Positions 28,377 to 36,148 are shown, counted from the first letter of the stretch. The stretch: DNA of 42,918 nucleotides from Chitinophaga filiformis (GCF_021646545.1 NZ_JAKIRP010000028.1:1-42918), one strand, 5' to 3'. Notes: a model not told the origin generated them from the letters alone. Numbers and translations: made by a program.

Positions 28377-30404
28377 ATGCTAATCGCACTACAGGATATA
28401 ACTTTTGAGTTTGGCGCAAGGGCCATCGTTGAAAACGCTTCATGGCATATTGTACCGGGCGACCGTGTGGGTCTGATCGGATTGAACGGTACCGGTAAAT
28501 CTACCATTTTACGCGTTATCAATGGTGAATACACTGTTTCGAAAGGAAGTGTCAACAAGATCAAAAACCTCTCTCTCGGATTCTTCAACCAGGACCTCCT
28601 CAGCTTTGAATCTGATGAATCTATCCTGAATGTGGGCATGACCGCCTTTGAGCAGGCCCTCAAACTGGAAAAAGAACTGGAGCGCATTACTAAAGAACTG
28701 GAAACCAACGAGGAAGAAGCCTTACTGATGGAGTATGCAGACAAACTTCATGAGTTTGAGGTACTTGACGGTTACAATATGCGGCATAAGACCGCCCAGG
28801 TACTGGAAGGTCTCGGCTTCTCCACTGCCGACCTGGAACGTCCTTACAGCCAGTTCTCCGGAGGCTGGCGTATGCGTGTACTCCTGGCTAAACTGATCCT
28901 GCAGCAGCCGGATGTGCTCATGCTCGATGAACCGACCAACCACCTTGACCTCCCTTCCATCGAATGGCTGGAGAAATATCTTCAGAGCTACAGCGGCGCT
29001 GTGATCATCGTATCGCACGACCGTTATTTCCTGGACAGGATGGTCAACAAAATAGTAGAACTCTATCAGCAACAGTTACACCACTACGCGGGTAACTACG
29101 AAGACTACGAAGTCGAAAAGGAACTGCGCCGTGAAATGCAGCAGAGTGCTTATGAAAATCAGCAGGACTATATCCGCCAGCAGGAACGCTTCATAGAGCG
29201 TTTTAAGGCTAAAGCCTCCAAAGCTGCCCAGGCACAGAGTATTGCCAAACGCCTCGACAAACTCGAAAGAGTGGAACAGGTAGATAGCGGTCCTTCCAAG
29301 ATCCGTATCAACTTCACGCCCGACAGAATACCAGGTAAGATCATCACTACCCTGAACAATGTCACCAAACGTTTCGGTAAACTCACCATCCTCGAAGGCG
29401 CCAGCGCTGAGATCAACCGCGGCGATAAAATAGCCCTGATCGGTGCGAACGGTAAAGGTAAATCCACCCTCCTCCGTGTGATTGCAGGTACAGAACCTAT
29501 GGAAGGTGAACGTATCGGCGGACATAACGTCGTGCCCAGCTTCTATGCTCAGCACCAGCTGGAAAGCCTGGACCTGAACAGCGAGATCCTGGATGAATTA
29601 AAAAACTTTGGCAGCGGCCGTACGGAAGTAGAACTCCGCGCCCTCCTGGGTTGTTTCCTCTTTACAGGAGATGATGTTTACAAGAAGATCAAGATCCTGT
29701 CCGGAGGTGAAAAAGCACGTGTCGCACTGGCAAAAACCATTATCAGCCAGGCCAACTTCCTTCTCCTGGATGAGCCGACGAACCACCTGGATATGAACTC
29801 CGTACAGATGCTGATTGACGCATTGGCACAATACGACGGTACTTACGTACTGGTATCGCACGACCGTTACTTTGTAAGTCAGACCGCCAACAAGATCTGG
29901 GAGATCGTAGACGGCAAGATCAAGGAATTCAAAGGCACCTATGCGGAATGGGAAGAGTATAAAAAGCGTCAGGCTGAAAACGCCAAACAACTCGCCTCCG
30001 CCGACAAGAACACCAACGAGTCAAAAAAAAAAGAAGTAAAGAACGAGCGGCCGAATAATAATAACGCCAACAACAACAGCGGCAATAATAACAATAAGAA
30101 CAACAGTAACAATAACAGCAATAACAACAGCAACAGCCAGCCGAAGAACGCTCCCATAGACAAGGAAAAGCAGAAAGAGCTGCAGAAACACAAGCGTCAG
30201 TTCCAGCAACTGGAAGAACAACTGGCCCGTCTTAATGAAAAGAAGGCGTCCCTGGAAACTTCCATGAACGACCCTCAGACCTATTCAGATAAAAAGCGCT
30301 TCCAGCAACTGGAATCTGAATACGCCCAACTGGGTAAAGAACTGAAGCAGGTGAACGAGGATTATGAGAAAGCGTTCGAGAAACTGATGGAGCTCGAGGG
30401 TTGA
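28377..30404 (+). CDS. ABC-F family ATPase with poly-asparagine linker and C-terminal coiled coil
   Basis: A 675-residue soluble protein with two ABC ATPase domains and no membrane part, as in ABC-F translation factors (EttA/Uup group). Walker A motifs are GLNGTGKST (about 34-42) and GANGKGKST (about 357-365). Signatures are FSGGW (about 160) and LSGGEKA (about 441). Walker B is LDEPTNHLD in both halves. The inter-domain linker (about 245-320) is the charged helical arm. An Asn-rich stretch (about 558-590) then leads to a Uup-like coiled coil (about 592-675). ATG 28377 is chosen over 28326 because MLIALQDITFEFG is the family N-terminus and a promoter-like box lies between. It probably acts on the ribosome; antibiotic resistance is possible but not shown. 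Confidence 0.9.
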   Translation: MLIALQDITFEFGARAIVENASWHIVPGDRVGLIGLNGTGKSTILRVINGEYTVSKGSVNKIKNLSLGFFNQDLLSFESDESILNVGMTAFEQALKLEKELERITKELETNEEEALLMEYADKLHEFEVLDGYNMRHKTAQVLEGLGFSTADLERPYSQFSGGWRMRVLLAKLILQQPDVLMLDEPTNHLDLPSIEWLEKYLQSYSGAVIIVSHDRYFLDRMVNKIVELYQQQLHHYAGNYEDYEVEKELRREMQQSAYENQQDYIRQQERFIERFKAKASKAAQAQSIAKRLDKLERVEQVDSGPSKIRINFTPDRIPGKIITTLNNVTKRFGKLTILEGASAEINRGDKIALIGANGKGKSTLLRVIAGTEPMEGERIGGHNVVPSFYAQHQLESLDLNSEILDELKNFGSGRTEVELRALLGCFLFTGDDVYKKIKILSGGEKARVALAKTIISQANFLLLDEPTNHLDMNSVQMLIDALAQYDGTYVLVSHDRYFVSQTANKIWEIVDGKIKEFKGTYAEWEEYKKRQAENAKQLASADKNTNESKKKEVKNERPNNNNANNNSGNNNNKNNSNNNSNNNSNSQPKNAPIDKEKQKELQKHKRQFQQLEEQLARLNEKKASLETSMNDPQTYSDKKRFQQLESEYAQLGKELKQVNEDYEKAFEKLMELEG

Positions 30405-30407
30405 TAT

Positions 30408-30776
30408 CGGGTGTCGGTGGTGTTCCATCCACATTCCGGTGTTCGTGTTCGTTGTCGTCATCGTCGTCCCGGGGTTGAAACCCCGCGCTACAAACACACG
30501 GCACCTACGGAGCCGATCGGTGCGAATGATGACGTTGGTGTTGTTCCATCCGCATTCCGGTGTTCGTGTTCGTTGGCGTCATCGCCCCGGGGTTGAAACC
30601 CCGCGCTACAAACACACAGCACCTACGGAGCCGATCGGTGCGAATGATGACGTTGGTGTTGTTCCATCCGCATTCCCAGATTCGTGTTCGTTGTCGTCGT
30701 CGCCCCGGGGTTGAAACCCCGCGCTACAAACACACGGCACCTACGGAGCCGATCGATGCGAATGATGACGTTGGTG
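30408..30776 (+). repeat. Three tandem copies of a 118-121 bp two-hairpin intergenic repeat
   Basis: GGGGTT recurs at 30471, 30589 and 30707, exactly 118 bp apart; GTTCCATC recurs at 30422, 30543 and 30661. Each unit has hairpin 1 (CGGGGTTGAAACCCCG), a GCTACAAACACAC spacer and hairpin 2 (GGCACC, TAC, GGAGCC in copies 1 and 3). A GATCG-x-TGCGAATGATGACG tail follows. Copy 2 has lost one G of hairpin 2 (near 30618). Related single copies occur at 34243 and 42346. Confidence 0.92.
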
Positions 30777-30826
30777 TGGGTGCTGTTGGACGCTCAACTA
30801 TCAGGTGGAGGCTTGAAGGGAGGAGG

Positions 30827-30972
30827 TTTCAGGTGGAGACCCAAGGGCCTTATCCCTTGGAGAGTGCCGACACGCCTGACAGGGGTTCAATAAATATCCC
30901 AAAGCCAAACACGCTTGAAAAAGCTATATAGCAAGACTCGCAAAGGGATACAGCCCGGGGTCCCACCTGAAA
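30827..30972. repeat. Inverted pair of a second, about 40-bp repeat
   Basis: Copy A starts with TTTCAGGTGG at 30827 and runs to about 30868. Copy B is its reverse complement, ending CCACCTGAAA at 30963-30972 and running from about 30931. They share the outer 10 bp exactly and the order GACCC, GGGC, TATCCCTT, GAGT further in. Copy A also has an inner 7-bp hairpin (30841-30847 with 30854-30860). About 60 bp separate the copies. Confidence 0.7.
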
Positions 30973-31124
30973 CCGCAGCAAAACACAGCCAACCGCAACA
31001 AACACAGCAACGGGGCAAAACGCAAGCAGGCAAACCGGCGCTAGACAACAACTGCCTGAAATAGAACAACGCAATATATCGGCAGAACTCGTATCTTCAA
31101 CACAGCGAACTAACTGGATAACAT

Positions 31125-31811
31125 ATGCAACGCATACTCGTAGTAGAAGACGAAATCAAAGTAGCTAATACCGTGAAAAAGGGATTAGAAGAGAACGGCT
31201 TTGAGGTCGATGTTGCCTATGACGGCAGAATGGGCAAAAGCCTCGGCGCCAGCAATAACTATGACCTGGTGATCCTGGACCTGAACCTGCCCCATGCCAA
31301 CGGCTATGAAGTATGTGAAGTGATCCGCAGGAAAAATAACGCCATTCCGATCATCATGCTCACCGCCCTGGGCGGCATGGACGACAAAATGCAGGCCTTT
31401 GAGCTGGGAGCAGATGACTACCTGGTCAAACCCTTCGACTTCAGAGAACTCATGGCCCGTATCAGGGTATTCCTGAAACGGGCAGGTTCCGAAGTACAGG
31501 AAAATACACAATATAAGATCGTGATCGGCGACCTCGAAATAGACCGGGAGAAAAAAGAAGTAACCAGGGCCGGTAAAAAGATCGCCCTGACCGCTAAGGA
31601 ATACCAGCTGCTGGAATTCCTCGCCCTGCACAAAGGGAAAGTGATCTCTAAACTGGTGATTGCCGAAAAGGTATGGGATATCGACTTTGATACCGGTACC
31701 AACGTGATAGAAGTATATATGAACTTCCTCAGGAAGAAGATCGACAAAGACTTTGATAATAAGCTGCTCCATACAAAAACAGGAATGGGATACTACCTTG
31801 CCGAAGAGTGA
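31125..31811 (+). CDS. OmpR/PhoB-family response regulator
   Basis: A 228-residue DNA-binding regulator. Receiver domain about 1-118: acidic pair in VVEDE, phosphoacceptor D52 (ILDLNLP), conserved K in LVKPFDF. The winged-helix DNA-binding domain is about 130-226, with ALTAKEYQLLEFLALH, GTNVIEVYMNFLRKK and the closing GMGYYL. Its stop overlaps the GTG start of the sensor kinase by four bases (31808-31811), so translation is coupled. The neighbouring TTTAA array (33232-33269) has the 10-12 bp spacing expected for this family and is the best candidate target. Sequence style resembles the CusR/CopR group, but metal sensing is inference. Confidence 0.94.
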   Translation: MQRILVVEDEIKVANTVKKGLEENGFEVDVAYDGRMGKSLGASNNYDLVILDLNLPHANGYEVCEVIRRKNNAIPIIMLTALGGMDDKMQAFELGADDYLVKPFDFRELMARIRVFLKRAGSEVQENTQYKIVIGDLEIDREKKEVTRAGKKIALTAKEYQLLEFLALHKGKVISKLVIAEKVWDIDFDTGTNVIEVYMNFLRKKIDKDFDNKLLHTKTGMGYYLAEE

Positions 31812-33211
31812 AGATCAAATATAAAATAGCGCTCTCCTATTCTATTTCAGCATTCGTATTGCTGAATACTTTTGCCATCCTGGCTTACTATTTCTCTGCA
31901 CAATCCCGTAAAGCGGAATACCTGGAACGCCTGGAATACCGTGCCCGCTCTATCGCCAATGTGATCATTGAAGATGATCGTGTAAAGGTAGACCTGCTGC
32001 GGAAACTGGATAAAACCACTTTCCAGGACTTATACAAAGAAACGATCCTCGTTTACAACCCTGCTTACGACCTGCTTTACTCCAATATAAAAGATACTGC
32101 TATTCGTACCTCCCGTCACCTGCTAGACTATATCAAAAAGAACGGTGAGTATAGTCATGAGCGTGATAATGGTGAACTGGTAGGCGTATATTATACAGAA
32201 GGTAAGGTGTCTGTGATCGTACTGGTCACATCGTTCGATAAATACGGCTTCCAGAACCTGCAGAACCTCCGGCAGATCCTGCTCATTGAGATGATAGTAG
32301 CAGTCATACTGCTGGTGGTGGTCGGTTATTTCTTTGCAAGAAGAATGGTGCGCCCCATCGATAACCTGGTCACGCAGGTACAGACCATCAACGCCAACAA
32401 TCTTCAGGGAACCACGGTACATGCCAAAGGAAGGGATGAAATAGCCCAGCTGGGCGCCAATTTCAATACCATGCTGAAACGCCTGAGCAATAGCTTTGAC
32501 CTGCAGAAGAGTTTCGTCAGCAACGCCTCGCACGAACTGAGAACTCCGCTGGCATCTATCATCAGCCAGTTGCAGGTAGCATTGTCGAAGGAAAGAAGCA
32601 AGGAAGTATACCAGGATATCCTGGCATCGGTACTGGAAGATGCACAGCACCTGTCAGACCTGAGCAACGGACTCTTACAGCTGGCACAATCCGGGTTGGA
32701 TGAACAGCAGTTTGTCTTTACAGAAGTCAGGATAGATGAACTATTGCTGGATATGGGCAACCTGATCAAACTGAAACATGCACCCGCCGCCCCCGGCACA
32801 GAAGCGTATAAAACGCCCCGGGTAGATATCCGCTTCCTTAAAGTACCTGAGCTGGATACAGAACTGATCTGCGAAGGCAATGAAAGTCTTCTGAAAGTAC
32901 TCTTCCTGAACCTGCTGGATAATGCACTGAAATTCTCGTCAGACAATACCGTTTACGTCACCATTGACTTCACGCCGACCAATATACACGTACAGGTGAA
33001 AGATACAGGTATCGGCATTGCCACTGAAGATCTGGAGAAGATCTTCGAACCTTTCTACAGGGGCACCAACTCTCACCAGGTACGCGGTCATGGGCTGGGA
33101 CTTTCCATCTGCAAAAGGATTGTGCTGCTGCATAAGGGACAGATCTCTGTCGAATCTGTAGAAGGACAGGGAACTACCTTTACCATTATCTTACCTCACA
33201 GGCATCAATAA
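31808..33211 (+). CDS. Two-pass membrane sensor histidine kinase
   Basis: A 467-residue kinase. Membrane helices at about 7-30 and 157-177 enclose a periplasmic sensor of about 125 residues. A HAMP domain (about 178-230, RPIDNLVTQ) leads to the dimerisation helix with H242 (NASHELRTPLAS). The ATP-binding domain has NLLDNALKF, DTGIGI and GHGLGLSICKRI. The start is GTG, inside the four-base overlap with the regulator gene. It should phosphorylate the regulator at D52. The sensor domain is not of a family I recognise; the ligand is unknown. Confidence 0.94.
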   Translation: MKIKYKIALSYSISAFVLLNTFAILAYYFSAQSRKAEYLERLEYRARSIANVIIEDDRVKVDLLRKLDKTTFQDLYKETILVYNPAYDLLYSNIKDTAIRTSRHLLDYIKKNGEYSHERDNGELVGVYYTEGKVSVIVLVTSFDKYGFQNLQNLRQILLIEMIVAVILLVVVGYFFARRMVRPIDNLVTQVQTINANNLQGTTVHAKGRDEIAQLGANFNTMLKRLSNSFDLQKSFVSNASHELRTPLASIISQLQVALSKERSKEVYQDILASVLEDAQHLSDLSNGLLQLAQSGLDEQQFVFTEVRIDELLLDMGNLIKLKHAPAAPGTEAYKTPRVDIRFLKVPELDTELICEGNESLLKVLFLNLLDNALKFSSDNTVYVTIDFTPTNIHVQVKDTGIGIATEDLEKIFEPFYRGTNSHQVRGHGLGLSICKRIVLLHKGQISVESVEGQGTTFTIILPHRHQ

Positions 33212-33231
33212 GATATTCATCCCCACCACAT

Positions 33232-33269
33232 TTTAATCTCTTTTTAATTGTCTTTAAAGCCCTCTTTAA
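33232..33269 (+). promoter_or_regulatory. Array of four phased TTTAA boxes (likely response-regulator operator)
   Basis: TTTAA begins at 33232, 33243, 33253 and 33265, at spacings of 11, 10 and 12 bp, so all boxes face nearly the same side of the helix. OmpR/PhoB-family regulators bind direct repeats with about 11-bp spacing. A weak -7-like box (TAGGATTG, 33271-33278) follows directly and precedes the adaptor-like lipoprotein gene. This would suit activation by the adjacent regulator. Confidence 0.5.
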
Positions 33270-33308
33270 GTAGGATTGCGGAGCTTTGCCTTAATTCTGA
33301 GATACGAC

Positions 33309-33974
33309 ATGAAATGCATTTCCTTCATCCTCCTCTTATTTGTTGCCAGCCTATGCCTGACTGCATGTAAGCACCCGGAGATAGATGGAGGAGCCCAAAA
33401 GAAGACGTTCGTGCTGAGTGATACCATGTTGAAAACGATCAGAATAGATACCGCCAGTCTGAAACCCGTGCCAAAGGAGTTACAGCTACCGGGTAAGGTA
33501 GTCCGCAATAACCGGAGTACCCGCAAAACAGATGTACTGATAGATGTTGCAAAGGCTGATCTGAAGAATGTACAAGAAGGTAATGAAGCAGAGATTATTA
33601 CAGCAGGCCTTCCCGAAAAAGTGTTTTATGGAAAAGTGGAGACGGTCTATCCTGCAAAAGATTCATCAGATGGGCGCCTGGACATACTGCTGGCCACCCG
33701 GGAGGCATGGCTGAAGCCTGAGATGAAAGCGTCAGTCATCGTTCACTGCAGCGCAGGCGATGATATGGTGGCCATCCCCGAAACGGCTGTCATAGCCGAC
33801 CATAGCAAGAATTTCGTACTTGTGTTTAAAGATAAATATAATATCCAGGTGAGGGAAGTACAAACGTATACTACTACCGGTGATATTATTTACATCCTCA
33901 GAGGATTGAATGTGGGAGAAAACGTCATATCTGCACATCAGCAACAGATATACGAAGCATTGAGTGACAATTAA
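33309..33974 (+). CDS. Small lipoprotein resembling an RND efflux adaptor without lipoyl and hairpin domains
   Basis: A 221-residue lipoprotein (lipobox LTAC). Residues about 40-60 (LQLPGKVV) resemble the strand that begins efflux adaptor cores. The chain then goes directly to a beta-barrel-like part (about 70-150: DVAKADLKNVQEGNEAEI, KVFYGKVETVYP, LKPEMKASV) and a membrane-proximal part (VAIPETAVI, KNFVLVF, GLNVGENVISA). In CusB/CzcB proteins about 100 or more residues of lipoyl and coiled-coil hairpin lie between these two parts; here they are missing. The frame shows no break. No RND pump or outer-membrane channel gene is adjacent. ATG 33309 is chosen over TTG 33276 because it starts a normal lipoprotein signal. 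It may be an accessory or regulatory adaptor, or a stable remnant. Confidence 0.7.
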   Translation: MKCISFILLLFVASLCLTACKHPEIDGGAQKKTFVLSDTMLKTIRIDTASLKPVPKELQLPGKVVRNNRSTRKTDVLIDVAKADLKNVQEGNEAEIITAGLPEKVFYGKVETVYPAKDSSDGRLDILLATREAWLKPEMKASVIVHCSAGDDMVAIPETAVIADHSKNFVLVFKDKYNIQVREVQTYTTTGDIIYILRGLNVGENVISAHQQQIYEALSDN

Positions 33975-34084
33975 CGCTGATCAACAAGGTTTTAGTTCGC
34001 ATATAGGTTGATAGAATGGACATGCTACGCGCAGCTCTTACAGGTGTTATCATTTGTTTGAACTGTTCTACATGCTCAATTACT

Positions 34085-34126
34085 CCGCCCCGCCGCAGAA
34101 GAAACAACGCGGGGCGGTTTTTTTTT
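34085..34126 (+). terminator. Rho-independent terminator after the adaptor-like gene
   Basis: A perfect 9-bp GC-rich stem (34085-34093 with 34109-34117) is followed by nine T. It lies 110 bases beyond the stop codon. Confidence 0.92.
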
Positions 34127-34188
34127 GCGCGAAGGTTTCACCCCATGGGAATTGCAATAAATTATGATAAATGCTTTCAACAACACGA

Positions 34189-34320
34189 CAATCGTCCGCC
34201 TAGTTGGCGCGACCGATCGATGCGAATGAATCCGTTATGCCACCCGGGGTGGAAAACCCCGGGCTACAAAGACCAAGGCTCCTAACGGAGCCTATCGAAG
34301 CGAATGATCATGTCATGTGG
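34189..34320 (+). repeat. Copy of the two-hairpin intergenic repeat, with a truncated copy before it
   Basis: Hairpin 1 is CCCGGGGT/ACCCCGGG (34243-34250 with 34256-34263). The GGCTACAAAGAC spacer and hairpin 2 GGCTCC/GGAGCC (34277-34282 with 34287-34292, loop TAAC) follow. The GCGAATGATCATG tail matches the array at 30408. Before it, 34190-34235 carries only the second-hairpin and tail portion, a truncated older unit. Confidence 0.85.
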
Positions 34321-34335
34321 TTAAATGTGGTAGTC

Positions 34336-35370
34336 TTACTTTTCTCCCAACCTGGGCCTCAATCTTTGTTTGGATTTGTTGAAGAACATTGTTCCCTTAT
34401 CTACTCCTTTGCGCAGCTCTTCCTGTTCTTCGGGAGACATTTGTACCACCGTATGGCACTCATCACTGCAGGTACCTTGATACTTAGTGGCACATTCATC
34501 GCACTGGATGAATAAGAGGTGACAACCGTCATTCTTACAGTTGGTATGGGTGTCACAGGGTTTACCGCACTGATGACATTGCGCAATCACTTCATCTGTG
34601 ATACGCTCTCCCAGCCTGTCGTCAAAGACGAAGTTCTTGCCTTTGAACTTGAGAGGAAGTCCCTGGGCCTTTGCCTTGTTGGTATATTCAATGATACCGC
34701 CTTCCAGGTGGAATACATTTTTGAACCCGTTGTGCAGCATATATGCGGATGCTTTTTCACAACGGATACCACCGGTGCAGTACATCACGATGTTCTTGTC
34801 TTTCTGGTCTTTTAGCATATCAACCGCCATGGGCAGCTGTTCGCGGAAAGTGTCAGAAGGCACTTCTATAGCGTTCTCAAAATGTCCTACTTCATACTCA
34901 TAGTGATTGCGCATGTCCACCACAATTGTATCAGGATCGTCAGTCAGCTCGTTGAAGCTCCTGGCGTCCAGGTACTTACCTTTTGTGGACATATCGAAAG
35001 AAGGGTCCTCGATACCGTCTGCCACGATCTTATCGCGCACTTTGATCTTCAGCACCCAAAAGGATTTACCATCATCGTCTACAGCGATGTTCAGGCGGAT
35101 GCCGTTGAGAAAAGAATAAGAATAAAGCGTGTCCCTGAAAGCCTCAAAATTGTGTTCGGGAATGCTGACCTGTGCGTTGATACCTTCGTGGGCTACATAG
35201 ATGCGGCCGAATACACCCAGGGCAAAAAGCCGCTGGTATAATTCGTCACGGAAAGCGTTGGGATCTTCGATCTTTGCGTACTGGTAGAAAGATGTAGTGA
35301 CGCGCCGGAATGTCTCGGCTGCCAGCCGTACTTTGAGTTCGGCGGCAGATACTCTGTTGTGTAATGCCAT
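34336..35370 (-). CDS. trhO: tRNA uridine(34) hydroxylase, rhodanese family
   Basis: A 344-residue protein of the TrhO (formerly YceA) family. TrhO makes 5-hydroxyuridine at wobble position 34 of certain tRNAs using prephenate-pathway chemistry and oxygen. The N-terminal domain (about 20-115) has the family segment GRIYVAHEGINAQVS. The rhodanese domain (about 130-235) has VVDMRNHYEYEVGHF and the active-site loop CTGGIRCEKASAYM (C198, C204). The C-terminus holds a cysteine cluster (CHQCGKPC, CKNDGC, CDECATKYQGTC) likely to bind zinc, as in the family. It has its own candidate promoter and converges on the adaptor-like gene. Confidence 0.92.
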   Translation of the reverse strand: MALHNRVSAAELKVRLAAETFRRVTTSFYQYAKIEDPNAFRDELYQRLFALGVFGRIYVAHEGINAQVSIPEHNFEAFRDTLYSYSFLNGIRLNIAVDDDGKSFWVLKIKVRDKIVADGIEDPSFDMSTKGKYLDARSFNELTDDPDTIVVDMRNHYEYEVGHFENAIEVPSDTFREQLPMAVDMLKDQKDKNIVMYCTGGIRCEKASAYMLHNGFKNVFHLEGGIIEYTNKAKAQGLPLKFKGKNFVFDDRLGERITDEVIAQCHQCGKPCDTHTNCKNDGCHLLFIQCDECATKYQGTCSDECHTVVQMSPEEQEELRKGVDKGTMFFNKSKQRLRPRLGEK

Positions 35371-35448
35371 TTTGCGTAAAGAAATTTTAAGAACACTTGC
35401 CTTGTGAGCAAAATTTCAGTTATCGCCTTACCAGCATTGAGTTTTAAT

Positions 35449-35483
35449 AGACAGATCAGAAAAGTCTGACCAAAAGTCTGTCT
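35449..35483. repeat. Inverted and direct repeats in the trhO leader
   Basis: AGACAGA (35449-35455) and TCTGTCT (35477-35483) form a 7-8 bp inverted repeat. AAAAGTCTG occurs twice inside and beside it (35460 and 35472, 12 bp apart). Both lie between the predicted trhO transcription start and its ATG. A possible operator or leader hairpin; no regulator is known. Confidence 0.35.
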
Positions 35484-35509
35484 AAACCTCTAAAACTGGC
35501 TCGGCGCCG

Positions 35510-35517
35510 CAAAGTTA
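35510..35517 (-). promoter_or_regulatory. Candidate -7 box of trhO
   Basis: TAACTTTG on the minus strand matches TAnnTTTG exactly, 140 bp before the trhO start. No clear upstream TTG is seen. Confidence 0.4.
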
Positions 35518-35526
35518 AGAAAATTC

Positions 35527-35739
35527 TCAGAGTTCTCCCTGCCAGGTCTCCGTTTCCCTGGACCATTCGTACAGGATCGCTGTCAGATAGTAAGCGGTAG
35601 CACTGATAATCAGCACATAACCGGCAAACCCTACAGTGAGGTATTCAGGCAGACCGTTCCAGTCATTCACTTGTGCCACATAGGCCAGGGTTGCCATCAA
35701 AATACCAAGAATAAAGGCAATCATTGCAATTCTTTTCAT
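35527..35739 (-). CDS. Small two-helix membrane protein
   Basis: A 70-residue protein of unknown function. Two hydrophobic segments (about 3-23 and 36-57) are joined by a short loop with NDWNGLP, so it should sit in the inner membrane with a charged tail (EWSRETETWQGEL). The start at ATG 35739 is preferred to the GTG nine codons upstream, because it begins MKRIAMIAF directly before the first helix. It lies upstream of trhO on the same strand, but a promoter-like box sits between them. No family is recognised. Confidence 0.65.
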   Translation of the reverse strand: MKRIAMIAFILGILMATLAYVAQVNDWNGLPEYLTVGFAGYVLIISATAYYLTAILYEWSRETETWQGEL

Positions 35740-35852
35740 GAGGGATAATTGAGTTAGAGAATTCACATGAAAATGTTATACGATACACAGGTAAACTGGC
35801 TTAAAATATGTTTACACTTACTACAACGTGAAACACCGGGAAATTGTTCAGT

Positions 35853-35860
35853 TAACTTTG
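35853..35860 (+). promoter_or_regulatory. Candidate -7 box of the 40-residue membrane protein gene
   Basis: TAACTTTG is an exact TAnnTTTG, 127 bp before ATG 35987, on the plus strand. The upstream element is not evident. Confidence 0.35.
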
Positions 35861-35986
35861 AACATATCCCATCATTTATAACTATTTGATTATTATCGTA
35901 TATAAAATAATAGTAAGACTTGGCATCCTTTTTGAAATTAAGGTATCGGACAAGCAAAAAACAGATTAACCCAAAAATGTGAATTT

Positions 35987-36109
35987 ATGAGTACAGTTCT
36001 TCTCTACATCCTTTATTTTATAGTCGGTTTATGGATTTACCGCCTACTTGCTTACTTCTACGATCGGGATCCCAAAGAAAGTTATAAAGCAAGAAAGGAA
36101 AGATTTTAG
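35987..36109 (+). CDS. Very small single-helix membrane protein, 40 residues
   Basis: ATG 35987 opens a 41-codon frame ending in TAG. Residues 4-24 are strongly hydrophobic and aromatic (VLLYILYFIVGLWIY), and the tail is highly charged (DRDPKES, KARKERF), giving an inside-positive topology. A rho-independent terminator begins nine bases after the stop, which argues that this stretch is transcribed on the plus strand. The gene is too short for common gene finders. No family is recognised. A role as a small regulator or subunit of a membrane complex is only a guess. Confidence 0.6.
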   Translation: MSTVLLYILYFIVGLWIYRLLAYFYDRDPKESYKARKERF

Positions 36110-36117
36110 GCAAGCAG

Positions 36118-36148
36118 GGGAAAGTCAAAACGGCTTTCCCTTTTTTTT
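36118..36148 (+). terminator. Rho-independent terminator after the 40-residue gene
   Basis: A 9-bp stem (36118-36126 with 36132-36140, one G:U pair) closes an AAAAC loop and is followed by eight T. The minus strand lacks a T run, so it serves the plus strand only. Confidence 0.85.

Larger units (their letters stand above)
30405..31124. other. 720-bp repeat-rich intergenic region
   Basis: No protein gene is supported here. It contains three tandem copies of a two-hairpin repeat (30408-30776) and an inverted pair of a second repeat (30827-30972). The last about 150 bp before the regulator gene are A-rich without an obvious promoter. Open frames across the array code for PRYKHTAPTEP-type peptides that are repeat artefacts. 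Confidence 0.85.
33975..34335. other. 361-bp intergenic region between convergent genes
   Basis: It contains a strong terminator for the adaptor-like gene (34085-34126) and a copy of the two-hairpin repeat (about 34189-34320). The first 110 bp, between stop codon and terminator, hold a 7-base direct repeat (ACATGCT near 34019 and 34072) but no gene I can support. Confidence 0.8.

Noticed and set aside
30411..30931. Open frames in the tandem repeat cluster (PRYKHTAPTEP-type peptides)
   Set aside because: They are the same repeat read in different frames, with no start-site support; such peptides are known database artefacts of intergenic repeats.
34016..34285. A frame running from after the adaptor-like gene into the repeat
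   Set aside because: It crosses a strong terminator and an intergenic repeat, so it is not a plausible gene.
35763..35957. A 64-codon minus-strand frame
   Set aside because: AT-rich composition, no domain, and it overlaps the probable leader of the small plus-strand gene.
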